From assembly GCA_963781035.1 (NCBI GenBank), contig CAWAEN010000014.1:186001-250000 (forward strand): a DNA stretch of 64,000 nucleotides. Direction: 5' to 3'. The position numbers and the translations under genes are program-made. How positions within the stretch are numbered: the stretch's first letter is position 1; every line of letters starts with the position of its first letter. The stretch comes from SZUA-35 sp963781035 (GTDB taxonomy: Bacteria > Actinomycetota > Acidimicrobiia > Acidimicrobiales > SZUA-35). The notes beneath the pieces were generated by a model. That model was not told the origin of the DNA. It was given only the letters and a program-made list of their open reading frames with translations, and ran no database searches. Positions 49,691 through 59,976 of the stretch are shown piece by piece.

Positions 49691-50216
49691 TCAGCTCTGG
49701 CCGACCTGGCTGATGTACTGATCGATCAGGGCGGACTGAGCGGCGTCGTCGAGAGAGTCGGTGACGACGGCCTCGGTGGCGTCTCGGGTGAGGCGGGCGA
49801 CCTCTTCGCGGATGTCGGCCAGCGCCTGGCGTTCGTTGATTGACGACCTCGCCGTTGGCTCTCGCCACCAGCGCCGCGGCGTCGGCCTGTGCCTTGGCTG
49901 CCATGTCGGACTTGAGGCGAGCGGCGGTCTCGGTGGCCTCGGCCCGGATGCGGGTCTGCTCGGTGCTGACGTCAGGGAGATCGGCTGCCTTGGCAGTCAG
50001 CGCTGCTTCAGCATCGGATCGCTCGGCCTCGGCCGTTGCGAGCTCGTCGCGGATGCGATCGGTGCGGCCGGAGATCGCCGCCTTGATCGCCGGTCCGGCC
50101 TTCCACACGATGAGGGCAAGCAGCACGAAGAACGCGAGTGAGCCCCAGATGACCTCGTTGATGTCGGACGCCAGATGGACGCCGTTGGGTTCTTCGCTGG
50201 CCAAGATCGAAAGCAT
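49691..50216 (-). CDS. atpF: ATP synthase b-type subunit, second copy (one frame break)
   Basis: This peripheral-stalk subunit is about 174 residues after repair. An N-terminal membrane helix (VIWGSLAFFVLLALIVWKA) is followed by a long charged helix (AGPAIKAAISGRTDRIRDEL, then AEAERSDAEAALTAKAADL). The frame breaks near 49840. Dropping one base gives RQALADIREEVARLTRDATE and the ending QYISQVGQS with TGA at 49691-49693. It follows a second, related b-type gene at 50225. Confidence 0.85.
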
Positions 50217-50224
50217 GATGGTTC

Positions 50225-50760
50225 TCAGTTCGGGTTGGAGAGGAACCGGTCGACGACGGGCTGAGCGTCGCTCAGCGCGATCGGACGGTTCATGACTCGA
50301 GATGCAGCATCGGTGGCGAACTCGGCGACCTGCGGGCGAACCCCGGCCATCACGTCGGCCCGCGCTGCGCTGATCTCGGCGGCGGCGGCGGCACGAATCT
50401 GTGCTGCTTCTGCCTCGGCGGCGGCGATCACATCGGCCGCGCTCGGCTTCGGCTTCGGCTCGGGCTGCCTCGATGATCTCGGTGGCCTCGGCCCGGACAC
50501 CGGACAGCTGGTCTTGGGCCTCGGCAACCGCAGAACCCGCCTTGGAGCGGGCGATCTCTGCTGCATCGAGGTCTGACCTGGATCTTGTCGGCGCGAGCAT
50601 CCATCGCCGCCTTGACCGGCGGCAACAACACGTACTTCACCAGCGCCCAGAGGCTGAAGAACGCGATGGCTCCCCAGAACATCTCGGACACGACGGGAAG
50701 GATCGGATTCGATGCTTCTTCCGCTGCGCCTTCTTCGGCGAATCGCAGGAGTGCGAACAC
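50225..50760 (-). CDS. ATP synthase b-type subunit, first copy (two frame breaks)
   Basis: This is a second b-type stalk protein, about 177 residues after repair. The membrane helix (EMFWGAIAFFSLWALVKYVL) is followed by PPVKAAMDARADKIQ, an Ala/Glu-rich coiled helix (AAEAEAAQIRAAAAAEISAA) and the C-terminal PVVDRFLSNPN. Breaks are near 50580 and 50460. Together with the 49691 gene it could form a b/b' heterodimer, as in phototrophs. It lies between atpE and the other b-type gene. Confidence 0.85.
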
Positions 50761-50764
50761 GGGA

Positions 50765-51060
50765 TCAGGCGAACTTCAGGAGAATGAAGACGACGAAGCC
50801 GATGAGGGCGAGCGCCTCGGTGAAGGCGATGCCGAGGAACATCGTGGTCTGGACCTGACCGGCGGACTCGGGCTGGCGGGCCATGGCCTGCACTGCCTGA
50901 CCGACGAGGTAGCCGATGCCGATGCCAGGGCCGATGGCGGCGAGGCCGTAGGCGAAGCCGGCGGAGCCGGCCGCGGCTGTTGCCTTCGGATCGGCGACGG
51001 TGTGTCAGCCTCAGCGGCCAACTCGACGACCTGAGCTGCGGTGCTTGCGAGGAAGCTCAT
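50765..51060 (-). CDS. atpE: ATP synthase c subunit (frame break in N-terminal region)
   Basis: This ring-forming proteolipid is about 97 residues after repair. The first helix reads GFAYGLAAIGPGIGIGYLVG, and the second has GIAFTEALALIGFVV with the ion-carrying Glu in FTEAL. AMARQPESAGQVQTTMF forms the polar loop. An N-terminal extension of about 30 residues (MSFLASTAAQVVELAAEA) is longer than usual. The frame shifts near 51000, where either two extra bases (ac) or one missing base explains the break. Confidence 0.93.
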
Positions 51061-51165
51061 TGGATTGGTGTTCTCCTGTTTCGTTGCCCCGATGGGGCGG
51101 TTTGGTGTTCTGCCCGAGGGCGAGACTTGGCGGGTTATGATGGACTCGAGGAATCGGTGACCGGA

Positions 51166-51924
51166 TCAGTGATGCGGGTGCAGCGAGAGCGAGATGTAGA
51201 CGGCGGTGAGCAGGCTGAACACGAACGCCTGGATCAACGAGACCATGACCTCGAAGCCGGTGAGGCCGACCAGCGTGGCGAAGCTGAAGGGCAACACGGC
51301 GACGAGCGGCGAGGCCTGCCAGAGGGTGATGCAGAGCACACCGAAGGTCACGAGGAGGATGTGGCCCGCGAGCATGTTGGCGAAGAGACGGACGGCCAGG
51401 CCGAAGGGGCGGAGCAGGAAGGTCGAGAGGAACTCGATCGGGGTGACGAGCAGGTAGAGCGCCTTCGGCACGCCTGGCGGGAAGAGCGACGACTTCATGA
51501 AGCCGCCGAAGCCCTGCGACTTCACACCGACGGCGATGAAGGTGGCCCAGGCGACGAGGGCGAGGATGACCGGGTTGGCCATTCGAGCGTTGGCCGGCAT
51601 CTGGAAGGTCGGGATGACTTCGAAGATGTTGCCGAAGAAGACGAAGAGGAAGATCGACAGCAGCAGCGGAAGGTACTTGCGACCTTCGGCGCCGATGGCG
51701 GACATCACGACCTGGTTCTCGACGAACTGCACGGTCGATTCGACGACGTTCTGGAGGCCGCTGGGAACGAGCTCCTTTTTCGACAACAGGAACATCGCAG
51801 TCGGGATCAGCATGGCGAGCAAGCTGATGACACCGATCTTGTTGAAAGCGAAGAACGTGTCTTCGCCGAAGTAGGCGGGCCACTTCACGAGGTTGTCGAT
51901 TGGGGGGAACTCGAGTGCGAACAC
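51166..51924 (-). CDS. atpB: ATP synthase a subunit
   Basis: This intact 252-residue membrane subunit provides the proton half-channels against the c-ring. The essential Arg is in AVRLFANMLAGHI, and conserved LLLSIFLFVFFGNIFEVIP and GLTGFEVMVSLIQAFVFSLL are present. It lies upstream of atpE with a 105-base gap. Confidence 0.95.
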   Translation of the reverse strand: MFALEFPPIDNLVKWPAYFGEDTFFAFNKIGVISLLAMLIPTAMFLLSKKELVPSGLQNVVESTVQFVENQVVMSAIGAEGRKYLPLLLSIFLFVFFGNIFEVIPTFQMPANARMANPVILALVAWATFIAVGVKSQGFGGFMKSSLFPPGVPKALYLLVTPIEFLSTFLLRPFGLAVRLFANMLAGHILLVTFGVLCITLWQASPLVAVLPFSFATLVGLTGFEVMVSLIQAFVFSLLTAVYISLSLHPHH

Positions 51925-52052
51925 TTGAGCGACTCCTTCAGTAGTCCGGGTCGGGGCTCCGACGCCGGATGCAAGCTAGTAGGAAAATTGGCGTTTCGGT
52001 ACTGAAACCTCAGAGACGATGCACTCGTTCGTCGGTTCGCGGTCGATCTGGG

Positions 52053-52541
52053 TCACCGTCCGTGCCGCCGCCCGGCCGCCACGGGACGGGGACCCTTCTT
52101 CGAGATCTTGGGTTTGAGCCCCGGATTCGCCATCGACGCAGAAACGTGACGCATCTCCCAGAACAAGAGGCCGAGGTGGGTCACGATGATCGTGATTCCG
52201 AGCGGAACCATGGCGACCCACGACATGTCCTTCACCAACCAGACGGCGAGAAAGATCAGTGCGAGGCGCACGACGTAACCGCCGAGCGCGACCGAGGCCA
52301 CCATGGCGAAGGAGATCTTCGACGCCCAGCTGAGCAGCCCAGCGGACAACACGAAGTTGAGCAGCACGAGAGCCATTCCGAACGCAACCGACAACGCCCC
52401 GTCGAGTTCGGCGAACACGGCCCCGATGACCATGCCGACGGGCAGGAGCGGCAGGCCACGTTTGACCATGTCGAGTGCGACAGACGCAGCGGGCGACGGG
52501 CCTTCGAGACGTTGGTTGATGGCCAGCGGATCGTCGGTCAT
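52053..52541 (-). CDS. ATP synthase I-type membrane protein
   Basis: This 162-residue protein from the ATG at 52541 (MTDDPLAINQRLEGPSPAAS) has about four membrane helices (LPLLPVGMVIGAVFAELDG, VAFGMALVLLNFVLSAGLL, MVASVALGGYVVRLALIFLA, GITIIVTHLGLLFWEM) and a basic tail. This is the layout of AtpI-type proteins encoded just upstream of atpB, which help c-ring assembly. It is in frame with the upstream AtpZ-like piece, so a fusion cannot be ruled out. Confidence 0.75.
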   Translation of the reverse strand: MTDDPLAINQRLEGPSPAASVALDMVKRGLPLLPVGMVIGAVFAELDGALSVAFGMALVLLNFVLSAGLLSWASKISFAMVASVALGGYVVRLALIFLAVWLVKDMSWVAMVPLGITIIVTHLGLLFWEMRHVSASMANPGLKPKISKKGPRPVAAGRRHGR

Positions 52542-52851
52542 GACGACGGGCCTGCCGGTGCTGTCCGGCCTCGCCGCGGTTCGAAGGGCGGCTGACTCTT
52601 CCTGGAGCTGGGCGATGCGGTGCTTGTAGCGGTAGTAGATCGAGATGGCTGCTCCGGCGAATCCGGCGATCGTGAAGGTGAGGATGAACAGCGGAGTCGT
52701 GCCGAGCCAGCGGTCGATCAGCGAGACCGAAGAGCCCGAAGATGACGGCACCCAGCACCAGTTCGTAGGAGCCAGAGCTCTCCGTGGGATGGAGGTCGAA
52801 CCGACGAGTGGCGGCAAGGGACTCAGATGTGGCTTCCGTATCGGCGCCCAT
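52538..52851 (-). CDS. AtpZ/AtpI-like small membrane protein (frame break)
   Basis: This small two-helix protein is about 103 residues. It starts at ATG 52851 behind a strong gggaggag ribosome-binding site and reads MGADTEATSESLAATRRFDL. The helices are SYELVLGAVIFGLFG and TPLFILTFTIAGFAGAAISI. The frame breaks near 52725-52735. One more base dropped before the next start would give a stop overlapping it (TGA at 52538-52540). Otherwise this piece continues into the 52541 gene. AtpZ-type proteins sit at this position in atp operons. Confidence 0.6.
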
Positions 52852-53003
52852 GACCGCTTCTCCTCCCGAACCTGCCGCCGACCCTATTCGCCCGGCCTGT
52901 GGTCCGGCAACCCGGACGGCGACGCCGTCGAGGCCGAGGTCGCAGAGGCACGGTCGCCGGGTGAGCTGTGAATGTGAAGCTCCGACCCCGATCGGGGGGC
53001 GGA

Positions 53004-54254
53004 TCACCGTGCTCGACGGGCCTCGTCCAGATGATGCACGTTCGACCCGCCGACATCACCGTCTGACGGTTCGGGGTCGTCACCGGCACCAGGGGTGGCC
53101 TCGCCTTCCTCGTCGGGCGCCACCGCGTCTGCATCGAACGACGCTCGCCGGACCGCCAAGCCGGGGCTGAAAGCCGACAACAGCAGGAGGCCGAAGGCGG
53201 CGACCCCGAACGGCACGATCGCGTCGCCCTGGCGGTCGTTGTAGACCGGCCAGAGCACGAAGGCCGACAGCAGCGCGGTCCACGCCCACAGGATGGCGAC
53301 ACTTCTCCGATGACCGTGGCCCAGGTCCATCAACCGGTGATGGAGATGGCCCTTGTCCGCGGTCGCCAGACCCTGACGCCTGACCGTTCGCCGCACGATG
53401 GCGAAGGTGGTGTCGAGGATCGGCACCCCGAGGATGAGGAGCGGGATCACCATCGGGGCGTAGAAGAAGAACGTCTGCCCACTGAAGGGATCCTCGACTC
53501 GACCACCGACCGACACCGTGCTCGCCGCCATGAGCGCTCCGAGCAGTAACGCACCGCCGTCTCCCATGAAGATCTTCGCCGGGTGGAAGTTCCAGGGGAG
53601 GAAACCGGCGCAGATACCGACGACGATCACGGCGATCAGCGAGCCGATGTTCGAGTCCGCCAGCAGGCCCAAGTCGCCGAGCTTCAACACGTAGAAGAAG
53701 AAACCGAGCGAGGCGATACCCATGACGCCGGCGGCCAACCCGTCGAGGCCGTCGATGAAGTTGACGGCGTTGCACATGCCGAGCAACCAGACGACCGTGA
53801 TCAGGTAGCTCATGTCGAGCGGCAGGATGAACACAGACGAGAACGGAATACGGAACTGGATGATCGACACGCCGCCGACCACCAGCGTCGTCGCCGCGAG
53901 CACCAGGCCGGCCAGCTTGGCCGGCGCCGAGATCTCACGGAGATCGTCGATGAAACCGACCGCGTAGGCCATCAGCGCACACCCGGCGATCCCGAGCGCC
54001 TCGCTCGACCCGGCGAACATGATGTCGAATCTCCCGGACGTCCACGCCGCCAGCATGGCGACACCGAAGCCGATGAACATCGCCGCACCGCCGAGGGTGG
54101 GCGTCGGGAGTTCGTGAGCCCGGCGCTCGTCCGGGGCTACGACATGGCCCCGCGAGACGGCGATGACCCGGACGAGTGGAACGGAGAGCGCCGTGACCGC
54201 GAACGCGATGGCCATCACGATGAGATGCGATGACAGCGATGGTGCCAGGTTCAC
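53004..54254 (-). CDS. Undecaprenyl-phosphate GlcNAc-1-phosphate transferase (TagO/WecA/Rfe type)
   Basis: This intact 416-residue polytopic enzyme links UDP-GlcNAc to undecaprenyl or decaprenyl phosphate, the first step of cell-wall linker glycan synthesis. Conserved loops are AVGFIDDLREISAPAKL (DDxxD-type Asp pair), NAVNFIDGLDGLAAGV and FMGDGGALLLGALM, with the substrate loop HLHHRLMDLGHGHRR. GTG 54254 (VNLAPSLSSH) is the likely start. A Pro/Asp/Glu-rich tail ends SNVHHLDEARRAR. Its neighbour order (glyA/prfA upstream, atp downstream) matches the rfe position in mycobacteria. Confidence 0.92.
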   Translation of the reverse strand: MNLAPSLSSHLIVMAIAFAVTALSVPLVRVIAVSRGHVVAPDERRAHELPTPTLGGAAMFIGFGVAMLAAWTSGRFDIMFAGSSEALGIAGCALMAYAVGFIDDLREISAPAKLAGLVLAATTLVVGGVSIIQFRIPFSSVFILPLDMSYLITVVWLLGMCNAVNFIDGLDGLAAGVMGIASLGFFFYVLKLGDLGLLADSNIGSLIAVIVVGICAGFLPWNFHPAKIFMGDGGALLLGALMAASTVSVGGRVEDPFSGQTFFFYAPMVIPLLILGVPILDTTFAIVRRTVRRQGLATADKGHLHHRLMDLGHGHRRSVAILWAWTALLSAFVLWPVYNDRQGDAIVPFGVAAFGLLLLSAFSPGLAVRRASFDADAVAPDEEGEATPGAGDDPEPSDGDVGGSNVHHLDEARRAR

Positions 54255-54265
54255 GGCACAGCAAC

Positions 54266-55542
54266 CTAGCTGGCGGTGGGCACCGGTTCCGGTCGGATGA
54301 GATCCGGATAGGGAGCAAACGGTGTGCAGAGGTCGCGCACTTCGGCCCGGATGGCGGCAACGGCATCGGCGTCGGTTCGCTGCCGCAGCGTGCGAGCAAT
54401 GAGCCGGCCGATGGTCGCCATCTCCGGTTCCTTCATGCCCTGCGTGGTGACGGCCGGGGTACCGATGCGAACACCGGAGGTGACGAACGGCGAGCGCGGG
54501 TCGTCCGGGATCGAGTTGCGGTTGAGTGTGATTCCCGCCTCGTCGAGCACGATCTGCGCTTCCTTGCCGGTCAGGTCGGCATCGAAGGTCTGGAGGTCGA
54601 CGAGCAGGAGATGGTTGTCGGTTCCACCCGAGACGAGGCGGAAACCTTCCTGGACCAGGGTCTCGGCGAGCGCAGATGCATTGGCCACGACCTGGGCTCC
54701 GTAGACGGCGAACTCCGGAGTTGCCGCTTCGGCGAACGCGATCGCCTTCGCCGCGATCGCATGCTCCTGCGGACCACCCTGTTGGCCGGGGAACACTGCC
54801 TTGTCGACGGCCTTGGCCAGTGCCTCGGTGGACAGGATGCAGCCTCCGCGCGGGCCCCGGAGCGTCTTGTGGGTCGTGAAGGTGACGATGTCGCAATGAG
54901 GAACGGGGTTGGGGTGCACCCCGGCAGCGATCAGGCCGGCGACGTGGGCGGCGTCGAACATGAGCAGCGCGCCGACTTCGTCGGCGATGCGCCGATACGG
55001 AACGGCGTCGATGTTGCGGGGGTAGGCGGTGGCACCGGTCACGATCAGCTTGGGTTGGTGCTCCTTGGCCAGACGCTCGACCTGGTCGAGATCGATCCGC
55101 TCGTCGCTGCCCCCGAGTTCGTAGCCGACGAAGTCGTACAAGAGGCCGGACGCATTGACCGGAGAGCCGTGGGTGAGGTGACCGCCGTGATCGAGGCTGA
55201 GCCCGAGCACGGTGTCGCCCGGCTCGAGCAGCGCCTGATAGACGGCCATGTTGGCATTGGCGCCTGAGTGGGGTTGGACGTTGGCATGGTCGGCTCCGAA
55301 GAGCTCGCAGACTCGCTCGATGGCGAGACTCTCGACTTGGTCGACCACCGAATTGCCGCCGTAGTAGCGGCGGCCCGGATAGCCCTCGGAGTACTTGTTG
55401 GTGAAGACCGATCCGGTGGCTTCCATCACCGCCGGCGACGCGAAGTTCTCGGATGCGATCAGTTGGAGCGCCGTGTTCTGACGCTCGACCTCTTTTCGGT
55501 CAGGGCGAACACCGCGTCATCGGCGATATCGGGCCATGGCAT
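54266..55542 (-). CDS. glyA: Serine hydroxymethyltransferase (one frame break)
   Basis: This PLP enzyme is about 425 residues after repair and interconverts serine and glycine, charging tetrahydrofolate. The PLP Lys is in TFTTHKTLRGPRGG; NVQPHSGANANMAVYQALL and the N-terminal LQLIASENFASPAVMEATG are typical. It starts at ATG 55542 (MPWPDIADDAVFALTEK). Near 55495 the break is a missing base (K|EVERQNTALQ). It lies 68 bases after rpiB. Confidence 0.95.
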
Positions 55543-55610
55543 GTCGGCGACCTCCGCACAGTTCGGCCGGGTCGGTCCCGGGACGAAGCGTCGACTCTAT
55601 CGTCGCCCGG

Positions 55611-56048
55611 TCAGGGCAGGAGATCGTCGAGGGCCTGAACTCGACGGGCGTGCCGGCCACCTTCGAACGCCGTCGCGACGAACGCATCGAGTGCGTCGAG
55701 AGCCACCTGCGGACCGATGAGCCGCTCGCCGACACACATCACGTTGGCATCGTTGTGAAGGCGGGTGAAGGTCGCCGATGTCACGTCGTGGACCGTGGCG
55801 GCGCGGATTCCCGGCACCTTGTTGGCCGCCATGCAGATCCCGATGCCGCTCCCGCACACGGCGACACCGCGTTCTGCCCCTCGTGAGACCACCGCTCGGC
55901 CGACGGCAGCGCCGAACATCGGGTAGTCAACCGAGTCGGCCGAATGGGCCCCGACATCGACGACCTCGTGACCCTCTGCCCGCAGATGCTCCGCCAGCAT
56001 CTCCTTGAGCGCAAAGCCGGCGTGGTCTGACCCAACTGCAATCCGCAC
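55611..56048 (-). CDS. rpiB: Ribose-5-phosphate isomerase B
   Basis: This intact 145-residue isomerase of the pentose phosphate pathway is of the RpiB/LacAB fold. SDHAGFALKE, VAVCGSGIGICMAANK (with catalytic Cys) and ATVHDVTSATFTRLHNDANV carry the active-site residues. It starts at ATG 56048, one base after the stop of the CNB-domain gene. Confidence 0.94.
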   Translation of the reverse strand: MRIAVGSDHAGFALKEMLAEHLRAEGHEVVDVGAHSADSVDYPMFGAAVGRAVVSRGAERGVAVCGSGIGICMAANKVPGIRAATVHDVTSATFTRLHNDANVMCVGERLIGPQVALDALDAFVATAFEGGRHARRVQALDDLLP

Positions 56049-56049
56049 C

Positions 56050-56487
56050 TCAGTGCTCCCCTGATCGGCGATCGATGTTCGCGCTGAGGCGGCTCGTGAG
56101 AATCGACGAAATGCGATCCTTGGCCACGGGATTGACGTCGAGGATCTTGTGGAAACCCTTGATGTCGAAAGACACCAACACCATTGGCGTCTCGGCGATG
56201 ACGTCGGCGCTGCGGGGTCGATGTTCGAGCAGGGCCATTTCGCCGATCATCGAACCGGCTCCGACCGTCGCCACGAACTCGCCGTTCATGACGATCTTCG
56301 CCGTGCCCTCGACCACGACCCAGCATTCCTTGCCGACGCGTCCCTGATCCGTGATCTGCGCTCCTGCTTCGACGTCGACCCGTTCACCGAGCCCGGCGAC
56401 CTGGGCCAGCTGTGCGTCGCTGAATCCGTCGAACAGAGCGACACCCGCCAGCCATTCCGTATCGAGCTTGTCGTTCCGTCCGAACAT
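56050..56487 (-). CDS. Cyclic-nucleotide-binding-domain protein without DNA-binding domain
   Basis: This 145-residue protein from ATG 56487 (MFGRNDKLDTEWLAGV) is essentially one CNB domain (GERVDVEAGAQITDQG, ECWVVVEGTAKIV, GSMIGEMALLEHRPRSADVI). The phosphate-binding cassette GEMALLEHRPRSADV keeps the Glu and Arg typical of cAMP binders. No HTH follows, so it is not a CRP regulator. A possible longer form starts at 56571. It overlaps no gene and sits between prmC and rpiB. The ligand and target are unknown. Confidence 0.82.
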   Translation of the reverse strand: MFGRNDKLDTEWLAGVALFDGFSDAQLAQVAGLGERVDVEAGAQITDQGRVGKECWVVVEGTAKIVMNGEFVATVGAGSMIGEMALLEHRPRSADVIAETPMVLVSFDIKGFHKILDVNPVAKDRISSILTSRLSANIDRRSGEH

Positions 56488-56548
56488 GTGAGGACTCCCT
56501 GCTTCCGTCCGCCGGACACTAGCTCGCTCCGACCCAACGAGCCATGTG

Positions 56549-57414
56549 TCATCGAATACGCCTCGCGACAATGGCCCTCGCCCGACCCTGGAGATCGTCG
56601 ATCACCTCGACTTCGCGAAACGGGCGGCGGCTCGTTCGGCAACTGTGTCGGTCTGCCACGGCGACATCTCGAGCACGAGAGCACCGTCCTCGAGCAGCCA
56701 TGACCCGGCTTCGTCGACGATCAGATCGAGCGATTCGGTTCCGCTCGGCCCCGAGATCAACGCCGACGTCGGCTCCCATGCGGCAACGGCCGGAGGGAGT
56801 GCCTCACCAGCGGCGATGTACGGAGGGTTCGACACGATCACGCCGAGTTGCCCCTTCACCTCGACGGGGAGCGCGTCGAACCACGAACCGACGGCGAGGC
56901 GTCCACGCGTGGCTCGACTGCCGAGACCGGCGAGGTTTCCCCGTGCGACGGTGATGGCGTCATCGGACACATCCGTGAGCCACACGTCGACCGATGCGAC
57001 CTCGGCCAGGATCGAGAGACCGATCGCGCCGCTTCCACAACCGAGGTCGGCGACAGCGGGATCGCGGCCTTCGGCGAGCAGCCGCCGGACCTCGTCGATC
57101 GCCGCGCCGGCCACGATCTCGGTCTCGGGCCGCGGAATCAACACTCGATGATCGACGAAGAGATCGAGTGCGCGGAATCCCCAGCGTCCGACGACGTATT
57201 GGATGGGTTCGCCGGCCATGCGACGTTCGACCCGTCGCTCGAACGAGCCCATGCCACGCTCGGTCACGGCGTCGCCGAGAACCAGGGCGAGTTCACTGCC
57301 ATCGGCCCCGGAGCATTCCTCGACGATGCGCCTGGCGCTGACCTCGGGTTCATCGACACCCGCGGTCGCGAACCGTTCACCTGCTTCGATCAACAGTTCA
57401 CGCCAGGTCACCAT
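56549..57414 (-). CDS. prmC: Release-factor glutamine methyltransferase (frame break near the 3' end)
   Basis: This protein is about 288 residues after repair and N5-methylates the Gln of the GGQ motif of RF1 and RF2. SAM motif is VADLGCGSGAIGLSIL, and the catalytic NPPY is present in VIVSNPPYIAAGE. The frame stops at AKSR (56602) unless one missing G is restored near 56606, giving VEVIDDLQGRARAIVARR. That tail fits PrmC. It follows prfA by 34 bases, its enzymatic substrate. Confidence 0.93.
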
Positions 57415-57448
57415 TGCCGACTCCCGGATGGGCGCCGCCCGCCGAGCA

Positions 57449-58535
<1,087 letters not shown>

Positions 58536-58580
58536 CGTGCCGAGACTAGCGAGGGAGCGGGTCCGGGCACCGGCGCTGCG

Positions 58581-59660
58581 TCACCAGGGCGGGACGACGC
58601 CGACCACTTCTGTGCGGGGGCTGACCGCAGCCAGTGCGACCGTGGCCGCGTGTCGGTCGCGTTCGGGAACGACGATGACGAGGTCGGCATCGGGTGCATC
58701 CCGGCGGCGATAGTCCATTGCCTCGGGTACGACGTCGAGATCGATGCCGGTGGAACACACCACGACCACATCCGAGCCGTCCTGGCGGGTCCCGAGCGCG
58801 GCGATCGGCACGTGACCCAGGACCGTCGAGCGAGGCCGGAGCGGTGGAACCGCATGCAAGGTCGACAAACCGATGGTGCCCGGATCATCGAGCAGCATTG
58901 ACCGGAGCCAACGCTCCCTCGCCATACGTGACAGCGGATGGAGGGACCCTCGGCGCCGCTCGACTGCGACCATCGCGACCGCCCTGCGCACCGCGGTGTC
59001 GCTGTTCATCGAGCTGTGAACGAGGGTGTGGAGTTCGCGGTCGGCCTCACCGACGCCGACCTCGATCCGTGCTGCCTCTGTCGTTGCCGCCTCGATCGGC
59101 GCTTCGCCGCTGCCCGTCGGCGAGACGATCCGTGCCACCTCGAGGCCGGCGACCTCGGCGACGACTCTCCCGTGGTCATCAACGGCTCGGGCGCCGGCCT
59201 CGCTGAAGATCGGTGCCAGTTCCCACACCGACCGATCGAGGACCGGCAACGGTGCCAACTCGGTCGGTGTCGCCGGCTTCAGCTCGGTGCCGTCGACCTC
59301 GAGCACTTCGACCCGGAGGCCCACCATCCCGGCAGTCCGGCGTGCCAGCGCCCCGGCGTGCTCGGCCTCCGCAACGATGTACAGCGGATCGACGTTCGAA
59401 CGAAGAGCCCAGGCCACCGCCGGGCCGACCATACGCTCGTCCTCTGCATAGAAGACGCCGCGGCGCTGACCTTCCCGGCCGGGCTCGGACGCGACGAATC
59501 CCCCGGCTCGGCCGAGGGATTCGTCGATGGTCAGTTCCGAGTCGAGGTGGCCCCGGATCAGCCCTTTGAGCTTCGCCACGATCAGACGTCGTCGCTGATC
59601 GGGGTCGTTCTGCTGAGCCAGGGGTTCAGCTCTCGGTGTCGGTGGACTCGTCGCCGCCAT
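58581..59660 (-). CDS. Unknown protein between rpmE and prfA
   Basis: I do not recognise a family. This intact 359-residue protein has no membrane segment or signal peptide. The N-terminal part (FYAEDERMVGPAVAWALRSN, then LYIVAEAEHAGALARRTAGM) looks like an alpha/beta fold, the middle (VVAEVAGLEVARIV; EADRELHTLVHSSMNSDTAV) is helical, and the C-terminus (VVVVCSTGIDLDVVPEAMDY; LVIVVPERDRHAATV) is a second alpha/beta segment. ATG 59660 overlaps rpmE by 35 bases; GTG 59579 is a possible later start. It occupies a place where mycobacteria have no gene. Confidence 0.7.
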   Translation of the reverse strand: MAATSPPTPRAEPLAQQNDPDQRRRLIVAKLKGLIRGHLDSELTIDESLGRAGGFVASEPGREGQRRGVFYAEDERMVGPAVAWALRSNVDPLYIVAEAEHAGALARRTAGMVGLRVEVLEVDGTELKPATPTELAPLPVLDRSVWELAPIFSEAGARAVDDHGRVVAEVAGLEVARIVSPTGSGEAPIEAATTEAARIEVGVGEADRELHTLVHSSMNSDTAVRRAVAMVAVERRRGSLHPLSRMARERWLRSMLLDDPGTIGLSTLHAVPPLRPRSTVLGHVPIAALGTRQDGSDVVVVCSTGIDLDVVPEAMDYRRRDAPDADLVIVVPERDRHAATVALAAVSPRTEVVGVVPPW

Positions 59661-59913
59661 CGGTCTTCTTCCGGCGACCGAAGCGACGCTCGAAACGCTC
59701 GACGCGGCCTGCGGTGTCGACGATCTTCATCTGGCCGGTGAAGAAGGGATGGCTGGCCGAGGAGATCTCGACCTTGTGGAGCGGGTACGTGTTGCCGTCT
59801 TCCCACTCGATGGTCTCACTGGTCTGGATCGTGGACTGCGTGAGGAAGGCAAAATCGGCGCTGGGGTCGGAGAAGACCACCGGTCGATAGTTGGGATGAA
59901 TGTCGGTCTTCAT
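59626..59913 (-). CDS. rpmE: 50S ribosomal protein L31, type B (Cys-less)
   Basis: This intact 95-residue ribosomal protein starts MKTDIHPNYRPVVFSD and includes SSASHPFFTGQMKIVDTAGR. It lacks the CxxC zinc pair, so it is the C- (type B) form, used under zinc limitation in many bacteria. A charged C-terminal tail (RRKKTDGGDESTDTES) is longer than average. It sits directly after the Rho-family gene. Confidence 0.93.
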   Translation of the reverse strand: MKTDIHPNYRPVVFSDPSADFAFLTQSTIQTSETIEWEDGNTYPLHKVEISSASHPFFTGQMKIVDTAGRVERFERRFGRRKKTDGGDESTDTES

Positions 59914-59976
59914 AGCTGGACCATTCTGGCGGTTGGAAACGCCGAGTGAAACCTCGAACAGGAGTTACCGGACATG

